A stretch of DNA of 64,000 bases from Magnolia sinica (GCF_029962835.1 NC_080579.1:81609959-81673958), one strand, 5' to 3'; numbered from the stretch's first letter, positions 22,401 to 34,700 are shown. Notes: generated by a model from the letters alone, not told the origin. Made by a program: numbers and translations.

Positions 22401-24630
22401 CTTAACCTAAACCTATAACCTATAGCCTTAACCTAAACCTATAACATATAACCTAAACATAAACCTAAAACCTAAATGTATTCTCAAATCTCTAAACCTA
22501 AACCTACACCTAATCCTAATCTCAACTCCCTAACCTAAACCTAAACCTAAACTTGAAAACCAAAACCTAAACCCGATCCCGAACCCGAACCCGATTTCCT
22601 AAACCTAAACCTTAACCTATTCTCAATTCCTTAAACTAATTGCTTATAACATAAACCGAAACCTAAACTTATACCTTAACCTAAACCTATAACCTATAAC
22701 CTAAACATAAACCTAAAACCTAAATGTATTCTCAAATCCCTAAACCTAAACCGACACCTAATCCTAATCTCAACTCCCTAACCTAAACCTAAACCTAAAC
22801 TTGAAAACTCAAACCTAAACCCGAACCCGAACCTGATTTCCTAAACCTAAACCTTAACCTATTCTCAATTCCCTAAACCTATAGCTTATAACCTAAACTT
22901 AAACCTAAACCGTAACCTAAACCTATAGCATAAACCTAAACCTAAACCTAAACCTGTAACCTATAACCTAAACCTAAACCTGTAACCTATAACCTAAACC
23001 TAAACCCAAAACCTAAATGTATTCTCAAATCCTTAAACCTAAATCTAAACCTTAATCTAAACCTTAACCTAAACCTATTACCTATAGCCTTAACCTAAAC
23101 CTGTAACCTATAACCTAAATATAAACCTAAAACCTAAATGTATTCTCAAATCCCTAAACCTAAACCTACACCTAATCCTAATCTCAACTCCCTAACCTAA
23201 ACCTAAACCTAAACCTAAACTTGAAAACTCAAACCTAAACCCGATCCCGAACCCGAATCCGATTTTCTCAACCTAAACCTTAACCTATTCTCAATTCCCT
23301 AAACCCATTGCTTATAACCTAAACCGAAACCTAAACCTATACCTTAACCTAAACCTATAACCTATAACCTAAACATAAACCTATAACCTAAGTGTATTCT
23401 CAAATCCCTAAACCTAAACTTACACCTAATCCTAATTTCAACTCCCTAACCTAAACCTAAACCTAAACTTGAAAACTCAAACCTAAACCTGATCCCGAAC
23501 CCGAACCTAATTTTCTAAACATAAACCTTAATGTATTCTCAAATCCCTAAACCTAAATCTACACCTAATCCTAATCTTAACTCCCTAACCTAAACCTAAA
23601 CCTAAACTTGAAAACCAAAACATAAACCCGATCCCGAACCCGAACCCGATTTCCTAAACCTAAACCTTAACCTATTCTCAATTTCCTAAACCTAAACCTT
23701 AACCTATTCTCAATTTCCTAAACCTAAACCTAAACCTTAACCTAAACCTAAAACCTAAATGTATTCTCGAATCCCTAAACCTAAACCTACACCTAATCCT
23801 AATCTCAACTTCCTAACCTAAACCTAAACCTAAACTTGAAAACCCAAACCTAAACCCGATCTCGAACCCGAACCCGATTTCCTAAACCTAAACCTTAACC
23901 TATTCTCAATTCCCTAAACTTTTATCTTGTAACCTAAACCTAAGCCTAAAGCTATACCTAAACCTGTAACCTAAACCTAAGCCTAAAGCTATACCTAAAC
24001 CTGTAACCTATAACTTAAACCTAAACCTAAAACCTATTGCTTATAAGCTAAACCTAAACCTAAACCTAAATGTATTCTCAAATCCCTAAACCTAAACCTA
24101 CACCTAATCCTAATCTCAACTCCCTAATCCAAACCTAAACCCGATCCCGAACCCGAACTTGATTTCCTAAACATAAACATTAACCTATAACCTAACATAA
24201 ACCTAAACCTATTACCTGCACTTATAACCTAAACATAAGCCTAAAACCTAAACCTAAACCTAAAATCGAAATGTATTTTCAAATCCTTGAACCTAAACCT
24301 ACACCTAATCATAATCTCAACTCCCTAAACTTAAACTTAAACTTGATAACCCAAACCTAAACCCGATCCCGAACTCGGACCCGATTTCCTAAACCTAAAC
24401 CTTAACCTATTCTTAATTCCCTAAAGCTATAACCTATATACTATAACCTATAACTAAAACCTAAACCTTAACCTAAACCTATAACCTAAGCCTAAACCTT
24501 AACCTAAACTAAAACCTATAACCTATAACCTATAACCTAAACTTATAACCTATAACCTAAAACCTAATCCTGAACCTAAACCTAAAACCTAACACCTAAA
24601 ACTTAAAACCTAAACCTGAACCTATTTTAA
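19490..24630 (+). repeat. Telomere-word satellite (CCTAAA-type) with ~735-bp higher-order repeat
   Basis: About 5.1 kb is built from cctaaa/aacctaaac words, related to the plant telomere repeat CCCTAAA, mixed with variants such as cctataa and ccttaacc. Non-telomeric landmarks give a higher-order period. The landmark atgtattctcaaatccc is at 19639, 20381, 21111 and 21847 (spacing 742, 730, 736). A second landmark is at 19994, 20730 and 21466 (736, 736), and a third at 20260, 20990 and 21726 (730, 736). Past ~22000 the order becomes irregular (spacings roughly 110-370 bp). No long run of exact CCCTAAA is present, so this is an interstitial or subtelomeric satellite and not a chromosome end. Confidence 0.92.
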
Positions 24631-25035
24631 TGATCAGTTTTATTTTTAAAAAGTGCTCACTTTTTGGAAGAAGTTTATGCAATTCTTCATGATTCTAAAT
24701 TATAATGTTTTGTTGGTTTAATATTTTTTTTTTAGGTGAAAGACACAAAAAGAAAATTGTTGCTGATTTTTTTTCTTTTTTTAGTTATGATGTTAAACTT
24801 ATATATATTTATGTGTGGATGAATGTAATGTGGATAAGATTGCTTGTGTTTGGATGAATGTAATTTATGTTGGATTTACGTAGTTTGGGTTTAGATGAAT
24901 GTAGTTTATGTTTGGATGAATGTAGTTTATGTTGGATTTACGTAGTTTAGGTTTAGATGAATGTGAATGTGAATATGATGAAATATATTATATAACAGGT
25001 GTATATCAGGAAGAATATGATGATGTAACAGGTGT
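24631..25035. other. AT-rich sequence with short tandem duplications
   Basis: 24840-24970 repeats tttggatgaatgtagtttatg and ttggatttacgtagttt blocks two to three times. This may be the interior of the CACTA-like element that ends at 25524. No ORF. Confidence 0.5.
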
Positions 25036-25524
25036 ATATTGACCCTCTTATAAGGGACGGTCCATGACAGTCCTTTTGAAGGACAGTCCATGACAATCCT
25101 TTTTAAGGACGGTCCATGACCGTCCTTTTAAAGGACGGTCTGTGGCCGTCCTTTGAAGGCCCATAAGAGACGGACCATGACAGTCCTTTTTAAGGATGGT
25201 CCATGACCGTCTTTAAAAAGGACGGTCTATGGCCGTCCTTTAAACGATCCATGACCGTCTTTTTTAAGGACAGTCGATGGCCGTCCTTTAAAGGCTCATA
25301 AGAGACTGTCCGAGACCGTCCTTTTTAAAGACGGTTCACGACCGTCCTTTTTTAGGACGGTCCATGACCGTCCTTTTTTCGTCAATAAAAATGACGGTTT
25401 TCGACTGTCCTTTAAGTAATACGACACGTCAAAATTTGACGGCCCTTGCGACGGTCCATGACCGTCCTTTTTGGTCATTTGAGACGGTTTTGGACTGTCC
25501 TTTTTTCGTAATTTTGGCGTAGTG
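25036..25524 (-). mobile_element. One end of a CACTA (En/Spm-like) element with subterminal palindromes
   Basis: Read on the minus strand the element starts CACTACGCCAAAATTACG at 25524, the CACTA superfamily terminus. Behind it lie about ten copies of a palindrome, GGACGGTC-(cat)-GACCGTCC and variants, spaced 30-60 bp to about 25036; dense subterminal repeats are typical of CACTA transposase binding zones. The 3 bp after the end (aca, 25525-25527) equal the aca at 33970-33972 in the undisrupted repeat copy, consistent with a 3-bp target duplication. The opposite CACTA end and a transposase are not seen in the window. Confidence 0.75.
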
Positions 25525-26257
25525 ACAGACGGACTTTCCTTGGAGGGAAATCTACGTAGGATGGTCAGGCAACTTGTTTTTTTATAGTTGGATGGTATTA
25601 CCCTTTGATAAAAATCCATTTTAGGGCCTGTTTGGTTTCACCCAAAATGAGAACGCAGTGAAATTAGAGCGGACCACTTTGGAAAGTAGAACTCTTTAAT
25701 GCAAGAGGCAAATGAGTACGGTGGCACGCACTATCTTTTGTTCACGAACACACACATAAGAACTGATCACCTATAACAGGTTGCTGCCTACCTTAAATTA
25801 GAAATTTTTATAACTATTTCCCTTGAAAATGTCCAATAAAACAATTACAAAGCATAATAAATGTACCGATCGGCTGCAGGTAATTAGATCTTATGAAGAA
25901 AATACCAAAAAATTAAATTACTCTTAATGGTTGTGATTTTGATCTAGAGCGGGTCACAAACTTATTCTTGGCAGAACTGTAGTGAAAGAAACTTGAATGA
26001 AAGCGGACATAGTTCATAAAATCCAAGTCCAGTCCTAGGTAGGGAAAGACACAACTGGGCCTTAGGCACATATGGTTCAAAGAAATACATTCTAAATATA
26101 TAAAAAATTGCCTTTCCAAGTGTGAAGGGTAAATCAGTTGTAACTTTTGATTCAGGTATTATTAGAGGATGTACAACCTAGGAATCTTTACTATAATAGG
26201 TCATTCAGAGTCAACCAACTGTGTAGTAAATTACATCAGCCCGTGTAGTGAATTATA
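25525..26257 (+). repeat. ~795-bp tandem repeat, unit 1 (split by copia)
   Basis: From gacagacggactttccttgg to gtgaattata it matches 33969-34700 closely. The unit continues after the copia element at 33908-33968. Subtracting the copia insertion (7650 bp) from the distance between the two starts (25525 to 33970) gives a period of about 795 bp. No protein is encoded. The internal ggcctgtttggtttcaccc resembles MITE termini, but no matching inverse end is seen. Confidence 0.8.
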
Positions 26258-26746
26258 TGTAAGAACTTTGTTTAGTGGGCCTTACTGATCAACAGTTTGG
26301 ATTGTCATTTAGTTGGACTGGATGATTGAGTAGACCAGTGGGCCCCACTTCAGGTGATGCGCTGCGCAGTCTATCCGCGCAGCTTTGCGTACTAGGGCTG
26401 GAATGCTATAGCTGTCTTACGCAGACAGCAGTTTGAGTTGAACTAGGATGCTACAATGTGGAGCATGGGAGAGAGAGTTGTGATGGGTTTCAAACTCCCT
26501 CTCCACAGACTCTATAAAAGAGAGCTGGGTCCCCAATCCTACACCATAGCAGAAATTTGAGTCCCATCTACTGATTTGCAGAAAGGGTGTAAAGGAGAGG
26601 AAGATCCTAAGCTCTACAGATATTCTGGTATTCTTATCCGGCTTCCATGCCGGCGTCACAGCTAGGTAAGCTATCCGACCCCTGATCGCCATGTCCCTTG
26701 CACAGACAGATCCGTGGCCCATTCCGCATATAGTTTAAGTCCCACA
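26258..26746 (+). repeat. Copia 5' LTR
   Basis: Starts TGTAAGAAC and ends CCCACA. TATA box at 26513-26519 (tataaaa). A GTGGGCCCCAC word lies in U3 at about 26339. Confidence 0.97.
26513..26519 (+). promoter_or_regulatory. TATA box, copia 5' LTR
   Basis: tataaaa followed by a GA-rich start region. The same box is conserved in the 3' LTR at 33669-33675. Confidence 0.65.
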
Positions 26747-26748
26747 GT

Positions 26749-26760
26749 TGGTATCAGAGC
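26749..26760 (+). other. Copia primer binding site, tRNA-iMet
   Basis: The sequence tggtatcagagc begins two bases after the LTR. It is complementary to the 3' end of initiator tRNA-Met, the usual primer of plant copia elements. Confidence 0.92.
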
Positions 26761-28818
26761 TATATGTGCATAGGCATAGATGATCACATCCAGCCACGTC
26801 TGATCACATCAGGAATTTACGAATTCCTGAAACAGTTGTGATCAGGGATTTCCGAATCCCTGAATCCTGAAATGTTCAGATTAGGGATTTGAATTTCGAA
26901 AACCTTGAAATTTTTTTAAAATTGGAATTTCGATTTTCAATTAGGGTTTTTCAGATTTGAATTCCCAAATTATAAAATATTAGGGATTTCGAATTCAGAT
27001 CCTCAGATCCAGAAGTTAATTAGGGATTTTCGAATCCCTAAATTCAGAAATCAGTTAGATTAGGGATTTCAGATCTACAACCCTAAATCCAGTTTCTATT
27101 AGGGATTTAGATTCGAATCCCCAAATCTAAATTCTGCAATTAGGGTTTTCCATTAAAACCCCTAAATACAGTCATCGCATATTAGGGATTTTTGAATCCC
27201 TGAATTTAGAAATCCAGTATTGAGAATTTCGAATCCCAAATACTCATCTAATTAGGGATTTCGTTCCCAAATCCCCATATACCGCAATTGGGGATTTCAG
27301 ATTACTGATTCCAGAATTCAGATTCGAAACCGAAAAACCCAAAAATGGGGATTTTATACCCACCTGTGTCTTCAATGGAGGCGGTCATGGATTACAGCAC
27401 CACTGTCGGCCATGTAACCCACCATCAGGGAAGAACGGACGTCCGACCGGCTGCGAATCCATCTACAGAGAACGAGAAATCTCCCTCTCCCTTCAGTAGC
27501 CGCCCTCAGTAGGTCGAAAACGGCTTGATTCCTTCTCGAATCAGCGTCGTGGACGATGGCGTGACGAGATCTTCCACAAACTTCAGATAATCTCACGAAA
27601 GGAATTTTTTTTTCTTTCTTCCCTTAGTCGATCGCTGCTCGGTCGAAACCGACCTTATAGGAAGTCGGGTGACTGACTGCTGCTCGGTCGTATACAACAG
27701 CTATTAGGTCGAAAACGACCTTAATAGATTTCGGGTTTTTAGACCCGACTACATGCACTCGGGTCCGACAACAGTAACCGCAAACGGGACTTATTCCTAC
27801 TCTCTTCTGGGCCTCTGGTAGTGGGCCCGGTATGCTGTGTTGATGATGGGCCATGTTTTCCATCTAGTACATTTAATGCCAAGTTTTGAACCGTTCAAAT
27901 AACGTTCCATGTTTATTAGATCTGAACTGTCTCATGAGCATATTAACTAACTCATGCACTGGGCATTTGTGAAAATCTTATATGCTAAGTATTAAGCATT
28001 AAGACTAATCTGTTCGTATTATGAACACATGTGCAAGAACCTACCCATCTAATTATATATATAACTCCATGCTATTCAGGGACTGATTCAGTCATGCTCA
28101 TTAGACACGTTCTGATCATACAGAATTTAGATTCGGCCCTATCGTTGGCCCATCACCCATCCTTGGGAGTTGATATGGACCATTGGAATATATGGTGTGA
28201 AACCTTTCAGTTTGTTTCACATTAAGGTTACCATTTTTCCAATGATCAATACCAACCGTCTTGTGGGCCGTATCAGATTGATTAAGATATAATCCATTGA
28301 AAGGCAGGAGTATAATTGTTATCCTAAGTCTGTATTAGTAATATTGGATTCGGTTGTGTTAGCCACCACAGTGACCTCAATCAATGGAAATTCTACAAGT
28401 ACAGACTTGTAACATTGGGATAAGGAGGATAACATACAGTTGCGTTCACATTTTCATGCTTATGGTAACGAAAACGTAGACGATTACCATTTGCAGACAC
28501 GTGAACGGGTGAAGTAAATGGTGCTAGTGATGTAAAGCTGAAAGACTCATCTCACCCATAGGTGTTGAGTGTCTCAGATTTACATGACTGACATCACTTA
28601 GCTTCATGTTCAGGAGAATCACTAGCATATTATTATTACCATCCACAGGAGGAATGATGATGATGTAACAGATTCTCACCAGGATGAGATGGTTGGGCCC
28701 ATCGTCATCCTGGATGATGAGATGGTTGGGCCTATCGTCATCCTAGATAATTCAGTTGATGCCTCCCTTATCAACTGAATCAATTATCTTTTGTGAAATA
28801 ATGAACTAATGTGAGTAT
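26761..28818 (+). other. Long copia leader with repeated hairpin-forming units
   Basis: About 2.06 kb between primer site and gag, with no convincing ORF. At 26820-27330 the unit ttagggattt(c)cgaatccctaa recurs about ten times in degenerate form. Several units are inverted repeats, for example ttagggatt/aatccctaa at about 27020-27041. A 33-bp direct repeat (gagatggttgggcc(c/t)atcgtcatcct) lies at about 28687-28745. The short stretch ending ttatatttcag just before gag resembles a splice acceptor. Confidence 0.7.
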
Positions 28819-31800
28819 ATGTGTATCTCTTATATTTCAGTCTCAATACCAACTAATACGCATCAAGTCCTTGCCTTAAATGCGTCTAATTATACTCAAT
28901 GGAAGAACGTCATTGAAGTTGTACTGGGCTGTCTTCAATTAGATCTTGCCCTGATAACACCAGAACCGCCAAAGCCATCTGATAATGCCACTGAAGCTGA
29001 ATATAATCAATGGGTTGCATGGTTTAGATCAAATGATACATGCCTGAAAGTCATTAAGTATTCAATTTCTGAATCGATGAAGGGTGTCATGCCTGAAACA
29101 GATAAGGCCAAAGTTTTCTGGACTGAAATGGGAAAACGATTCAAGAAATCTGATAAATCTGAAGTGGGCATTCTTTTGAATAAATTGACTCGCTCGTCCT
29201 ACGATGGAAAAGGCAACATCCGTGAATACATTGTAGAGCAGATCGAAGTTGTTTCTAAGATCCGTGCTCTAGGGCTTGTACTCACTGATGATCAACTGGT
29301 TCATTTGATCATGAACAACCTACCTCCCCAATTCGGCATGTTCCTGGTAAACTATAACACTCTGAAGGACATGTGGTCATTGGATGAACTCATCACTCAA
29401 TGTGTCCAAGAAGAAGACAGGATCAGACAGATGATAAAAGTTCAAAATGTTAATATGGTGACTTCAGGACAAGGGCATGGGCAAGGGAATAAAGGTAGAA
29501 GGAAGAGGAAACAAGGTTCTAATAATGAATTCTCTGGTCCTCCATCTGGAAACCATGAGAATCAATCTGGAAATGGATCTAAACGCAAACGGGTTAAAGG
29601 CAAACCATGCTACTTTTGTAATAAGACGGGTCATCTAAAGAAAGACTGCGAAGGTTTTAAGGATTGGCTCATAAAGAAAGGTAATCATTCTGTTCTTGTC
29701 TGTTTTAAATCGAATCTGACCGATGTGTCAGTGGATTCCTGGTGGATAGATTCAGGAACTACTATTCACATATACACTTCTATGCAGGAATTACTACAGG
29801 CCAGGCCACCAACTGATGCGGAGCGCTCAGTATACGTAGGCAATGGTGTCAAAGTTGACGTGGAGGCAATAAGAGTCTATAGGCTTAAGTTGAAGACTAG
29901 TCATTTTTTGAATTTAGTAAATACATTCTGTGTGCCGTCTATAAGGCGCAATTTAGTTTTAATTTCCTGTTTGGATAAGTTGGGATATTCATTCTACTTT
30001 GGAAATAAAAGTTTTAGTATTTACTTTAATTCGATTAAAGTTGGAACCGGCTCTTTAGTAAACAACTTATACCAGTTAGACTTGATTGTCTCTCACGTCT
30101 ATAATATTAATACCTTGCATGGAAATGTAGTAGGATCCAAGCGAAGACTAGACTATGAGAATTCCTCCATGTTGTGGCACAGGCGGCTATGCCATATATC
30201 TCGTGAGAGATTACACAAGCTTGTGCGAGAAGGAATTTTGCATTCTCTAGACTTCTCTGACTATAAAGTATGCATTGATTGCATAAAAGGCAAACAGACT
30301 AGAACGAGAAAGAAAGGTGCAACTAGGAGTGTAGATCTATTAGAGGTTATACATACAGATATCTGTGGACCATTCCCTACAGCCTCATGGAGTGGCCACA
30401 AATATTTCATTACCTTTATAGATGACTACTCTCGCTTTGGGTACCTATACCTTATCAGTGAGAAATCAGATGCCCTGGATGCTTTTAAAATCTATAAGGC
30501 CGAGGTTGAAAATCAACTCGATAAGAGAATTAAAGTTGTCAGATCTGACCATGGTGGTGAATACTATGGCAGATATGACGAATCAGGACGCAATCCAGGG
30601 CCATTCGCTAAATACCTGCAGGATTGTGGCATTGTTGCTCAGTACACTATGCCTGGTACTCCAGAGCAGAATGGAGTTGCTGAGAGACGTAATCGCACCC
30701 TTATGGATATGGTGCGAAGTATGGTCAGCAATTCAACATTACCAGAATCTCTGTGGGGTGATGCGATCAAAACCGCAGTTCATATATTAAACAGGGTTCC
30801 CAGCAAAGCAGTAAGCAAAACTCCTTTTGAGTTGTGGAATGGGAGAAAACCAAGTCTCCACTATCTACATGTCTAGGGTTGTTCTGCTGAGGCCAAAATT
30901 TATAACCCGCATGAAAAGAAGCTTGATCCTAGAACCATAAGTTGTTTCTTCATTGGATACCCAGAAAGATCAAAAGGCTATCGATTCTATTGTCCTTCCC
31001 ACTCCATCAGGATTGTTGAGACTGGGAATGTCAGATTCATTGAGGACACCGAAAACAGTGGGAGCACGAACATAAGAAATTTTGTATTTGAGGAACAAAG
31101 GACTGTGACTCCTGTCATAGTCAATCCTGATCACGTGGACATTAATGATGCAGTCGATTCTGCAGTCACTGCAGAGCACCACGTAGAACCTCATATACAA
31201 ACCACTGATGAGAAAAATCAAGATCAAACCCAACAAACTGAACCATTAAGAAGATCTGAAAGAGAGAGAAGGCCTGTAAATCGAGACGATTACATCGTAT
31301 ACTTACAGGAACACGACTTTGACATAGGGGTGGAAAAGGATCCTGAATCCTTTACACAAGTCAAACAAAGTGCTGATCCTTCTCGTTGGTTTAATGCCAT
31401 GAAAGATGAGTTGAAATCTATGTAGGACAATAAAGTATGGGATCTTGTAGAGTTACCCACTGGAATAAGGTCGATTGGTTGTAAATGGATATTTAAAACC
31501 AAACGGGACTCCAAAGGTAATGTCGAACGATATAAATCCAGACTTGTTGCCAAGGGTTTTAACCAACGTGAGGGCATTGACTTTAAGGAGCCTTTCTCAC
31601 TAATATCCAAGAAAGACTCATTCAGGATCATAATGGCTCTTATAGCTCATATGGATTTAGAGTTACATCAGATAGATGTAAAGATTGCATTTCTTAATGG
31701 GGATCTGAATGAGAATATATACATGTTGTAGCCCGAAGGTTTTGTAGCTACTGGCTCAGAACATTTGGTTTGCAAATTTAAGAAGTCCATCTATGGGTTG

Positions 31801-32922
31801 AAACAGGCATCGCGACAGTGGTACCTTAAGTTTCATGAAGTAATTTCTTCATATGGCTTTGTAGAAAACATTGCAGATGAATGCATCTACATTAAAACTA
31901 GTGGGAGTAAGTTCATTATGATGATTTTGTATGTTGATGACATTCTGTTAGCTAGCAGTGATACCAGGATGTTGAGCGACACCAAGAAATTTTTATCTCA
32001 AAAGTTTGAAATAAAAGACCTTGGTGAAGCTTCTTACGTCATCGGCATTGAGATTCGCCGTGACAGAACACTTGAACTGCTCAGCTTGTCATAGAGGGCC
32101 TATATTACTAGGGTACTCGAAAGATATGGCATGCAAAATTGTGCTTCAGGAAAGTCGCCCATTGTGAAGGGTGACAAATTTGGTTTATTTGAGTGTCCAA
32201 AGAATGATTTAGAAAAGAATCGAATGAAAGAATTTCCGTACGCATCAGTAGTAGGGAGCATCATGTATGCTCAAGTCTGTACGCGACCGGACATTGCCTT
32301 TGTCACTGGAATGTTGGGAAGATATCTATCTAATCCAGGAATGCAACATTGGATAGCTGCAAAGAAAGTATTACGGTATCTTTAGAGAACAAAAGACTTC
32401 GGACTCACATACAGAAGGTCTGATCAGTTGGAGTTGATCGGATATTCAGATGCAGACTTCGCAGGCTGCGTCGATACTAAGAAGTCTATTTCTGGATACA
32501 TCTTCATGATGGTGGGAAGAGCTGTGTCGTGGAAAAGCGTGAAACAATCTACCACAGCCTCATCCACTATGGAAGCTGAATTTATTGCTTGCCATGAGGC
32601 ATCTAATCAGGCACTATGGTTACAGAGTTTCTTCTCTGGTTTGCGGGTACTGGAGCATATCCCGAAACCGTTGAGAATATTTTGTGATAATTCGGCTGCT
32701 ATTTCCTTCTCTAGTAACAACAAGCATTCGTCAAGGTCCTGGCATATCGACATCAAGTATCTTGTTGTAAAGGAAAGGGTTCAGAATCATCAAGTGTCTG
32801 TGGAATTCATCGGCACTAAGTAGATGATTGCAGATCCGCTCACTAAAGGCCTCCCTATCATGCCATTTCAGGAGCATGTAACATCCATGGGAGTCATTGA
32901 TCTCACAGATGTTTTCAGTTAG
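28819..32922 (+). pseudogene. Copia gag-pol polyprotein frame with six in-frame TAG stops
   Basis: One reading frame runs from ATG 28819 to a TAG at 32920-32922 without a frameshift, about 1367 codons. Domains: Gag (28819-29600); CCHC knuckle [14 protein letters not shown] (29608-29649); aspartic protease DSGTT (29749-29763); integrase HHCC region (about 30173-30300), then core motifs [16 protein letters not shown] and [11 protein letters not shown] (about 30357-30700); RT with the catalytic LYVDD near 31926-31940; RNase H with YSDADFAGC, STMEAEFIA and CDNSAA (about 32440-32700). Premature TAGs are at 30874, 31423, 31729, 32092, 32383 and 32821. There is no premature TAA or TGA. The first 685 codons, through most of integrase, are open. 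The predicted ATG could be preceded by a spliced start. Non-functional as it stands. Confidence 0.95.
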
Positions 32923-33413
32923 TGGGAGTTGAGCGTACTTTGATTTTCACAGACACTTAGAGATCTCATTTTATACAGTTTGTTTGGATGATTTTGATAT
33001 AAAGATTTATTTCTGCTTATTTATATATATGCGCAAATTTTGAATAAGTGGAACTACAGTTGTGTCTCATTGGAGACATGAAAAAGCTTCAGGACCTCTT
33101 AAGGATAGGCACATATTATCATACTAAAGTGTGTAATCCTTATACCACATTTCCTAGTTCGTGATCTAAGTTGTTAAGATTGAAAGTATTTGTGATCGCG
33201 CTTAGACTCACTTCGCCTAAATTAAATGTTGTGATGACTATCGCGTTTCGATACTGACTGTCTTAATGGACCAGATTGAATAACATTACTCATACTGTCC
33301 AACTGTTTCATTGGTTAATCATTTAGATATTTTCTTAAATGATCAAAACATGTTTTCAAAATTATTCTATATGACCATCATTGACGTTGCTCAATGAGGC
33401 CCAAGTGGGAGAA
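32923..33413 (+). other. Copia 3' untranslated region and polypurine tract
   Basis: Non-coding. The purine-rich aagtgggagaa at about 33403-33413 abuts the 3' LTR and is the plus-strand primer tract typical of copia elements. Confidence 0.85.
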
Positions 33414-33902
33414 TGTAAGAACTCTGTTTAGTGGGCCTTACTGATCAACAGTTTGGATTGTCATTTAGTTGGACTGGATGATTGAGTAGACCAGTGGGCC
33501 CCACTTCAGGTGATGCGCTGCGCAGTCTATCTACGAAGCTCTGCGTACTAGGGCTGGAATGCTATAGCTGTCTTACGCAGACAGCAGTTTGAGTTGAACT
33601 AGGATACTACAATGTGGAGCATGGGAGAGAGAGTTGTGATGGGTTTCAAACTCCCTCTCCACAGACTCTATAAAAGAGAGCTGGGTCCCCAATCCTACAC
33701 CACAGCAAAAATTCGAGTCCCATCTACTGGTTTGCAGAAAGGGTGTGAAGGAGAGGAAGATCCTAAGCTCTACAGATATTCTGGTATTCTTATCCGGATT
33801 CCATGGCGGCGTCACAACTAGGTAAGCTATCCGATCCCTGATCGCCATGTCCCTTACACAGACAGATCCGTGGGCCATTCCGCATATAGTTTAAGTCCCA
33901 CA
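33414..33902 (+). repeat. Copia 3' LTR
   Basis: Same length and ends as the 5' LTR. About 17 differences by eye, roughly 13 of them transitions. Confidence 0.97.
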
Positions 33903-33907
33903 TTATA

Positions 33908-34700
33908 GACTTATTCTTGGCAGAACTGTAGTGAGAACATTCTTTCTCTGGGGAGTCTGAGTACGTCTGACAGACGGACTTTCCTTGGAGGGAAATCTAC
34001 GTAGGATGGTCAGACAACTTGATTTTTTATAGTTGGACGGTATTACCCTTTCATAAAAATCCATTTTGGGGCTTGTTTGGATTCACCCAAAATGAGAATG
34101 CAGTGAAATTAGAGCGGACCCGCTCTGGAAAGTAGAGCTCTTTAATGCAAGAGGGAAATGAGTATGGTGGCACACACTATCGTTTGTTCGCCAACATACA
34201 ATAAGAACTGATCACCTAGAACAGGTTGCTGCCTACCTTAAATTAGAAATTTTTATAACCATTTCCCTTGAAAATGTCCAATAAAACAATTACAAAGCAT
34301 AATAAATGTACCGATCGGCTGCAGGTAATTAGATCTTATGAAGAAAATACCAAAAAATTAAATTACTCCTAATGGTTATGATTCTGATGTAGAACGGGTC
34401 ACAAACTTATTCTCGGCAGAACTGTAGTGAAAGAAACTTGAACGAAAGTGAACATAGTTCATAAAATCCAAGTCCAGTCCTAGGTGGGGAAAGACACAAC
34501 TGGGCCTTAGGCACGTATGGTTCAAAGAAATGCATTCTAAATATGAAAAAAATTGCCTTTTCAAGTGTGAAAGGTAAATCAGTCGTAACTGTTAATTCAG
34601 ATATTATTAGAGGATGTGCAACCTAGGAATCTTACTATAATAGGTCATTCAGAGTCAACTGACTATGTAGTGAATTACATCAGCCCGTGTAGTGAATTAC
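33908..34700 (+). repeat. ~795-bp tandem repeat, end of unit 1 and unit 2
   Basis: 33908-33968 completes unit 1; 33970-34700 is unit 2, near-identical to 25525-26257. The word cttattct(t/c)ggcagaactgtagtg occurs about twice per unit (for example 25953, 33910, 34406, 34703), so the unit itself contains an older duplication. Confidence 0.8.

Larger units (their letters stand above)
26258..33902 (+). mobile_element. Complete Ty1/copia retrotransposon
   Basis: Two 489-bp LTRs (26258-26746 and 33414-33902), a tRNA-iMet primer site, a gag-pol frame in the copia order (Gag, protease, integrase, RT, RNase H) and a purine tract before the 3' LTR. The target duplication ttata is present at 26253-26257 and 33903-33907. 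By eye the LTRs differ at about 17 of 489 positions, mostly transitions, so insertion is moderately recent. The coding frame is interrupted by six TAG stops. It inserted into unit 1 of the ~795-bp repeat. Confidence 0.97.

Noticed and set aside
19490..24630. A true chromosome end (telomere)
   Set aside because: Unique and transposon sequence continues on both sides, words are mixed variants and not exact CCCTAAA runs, and a complex 735-bp period is present.
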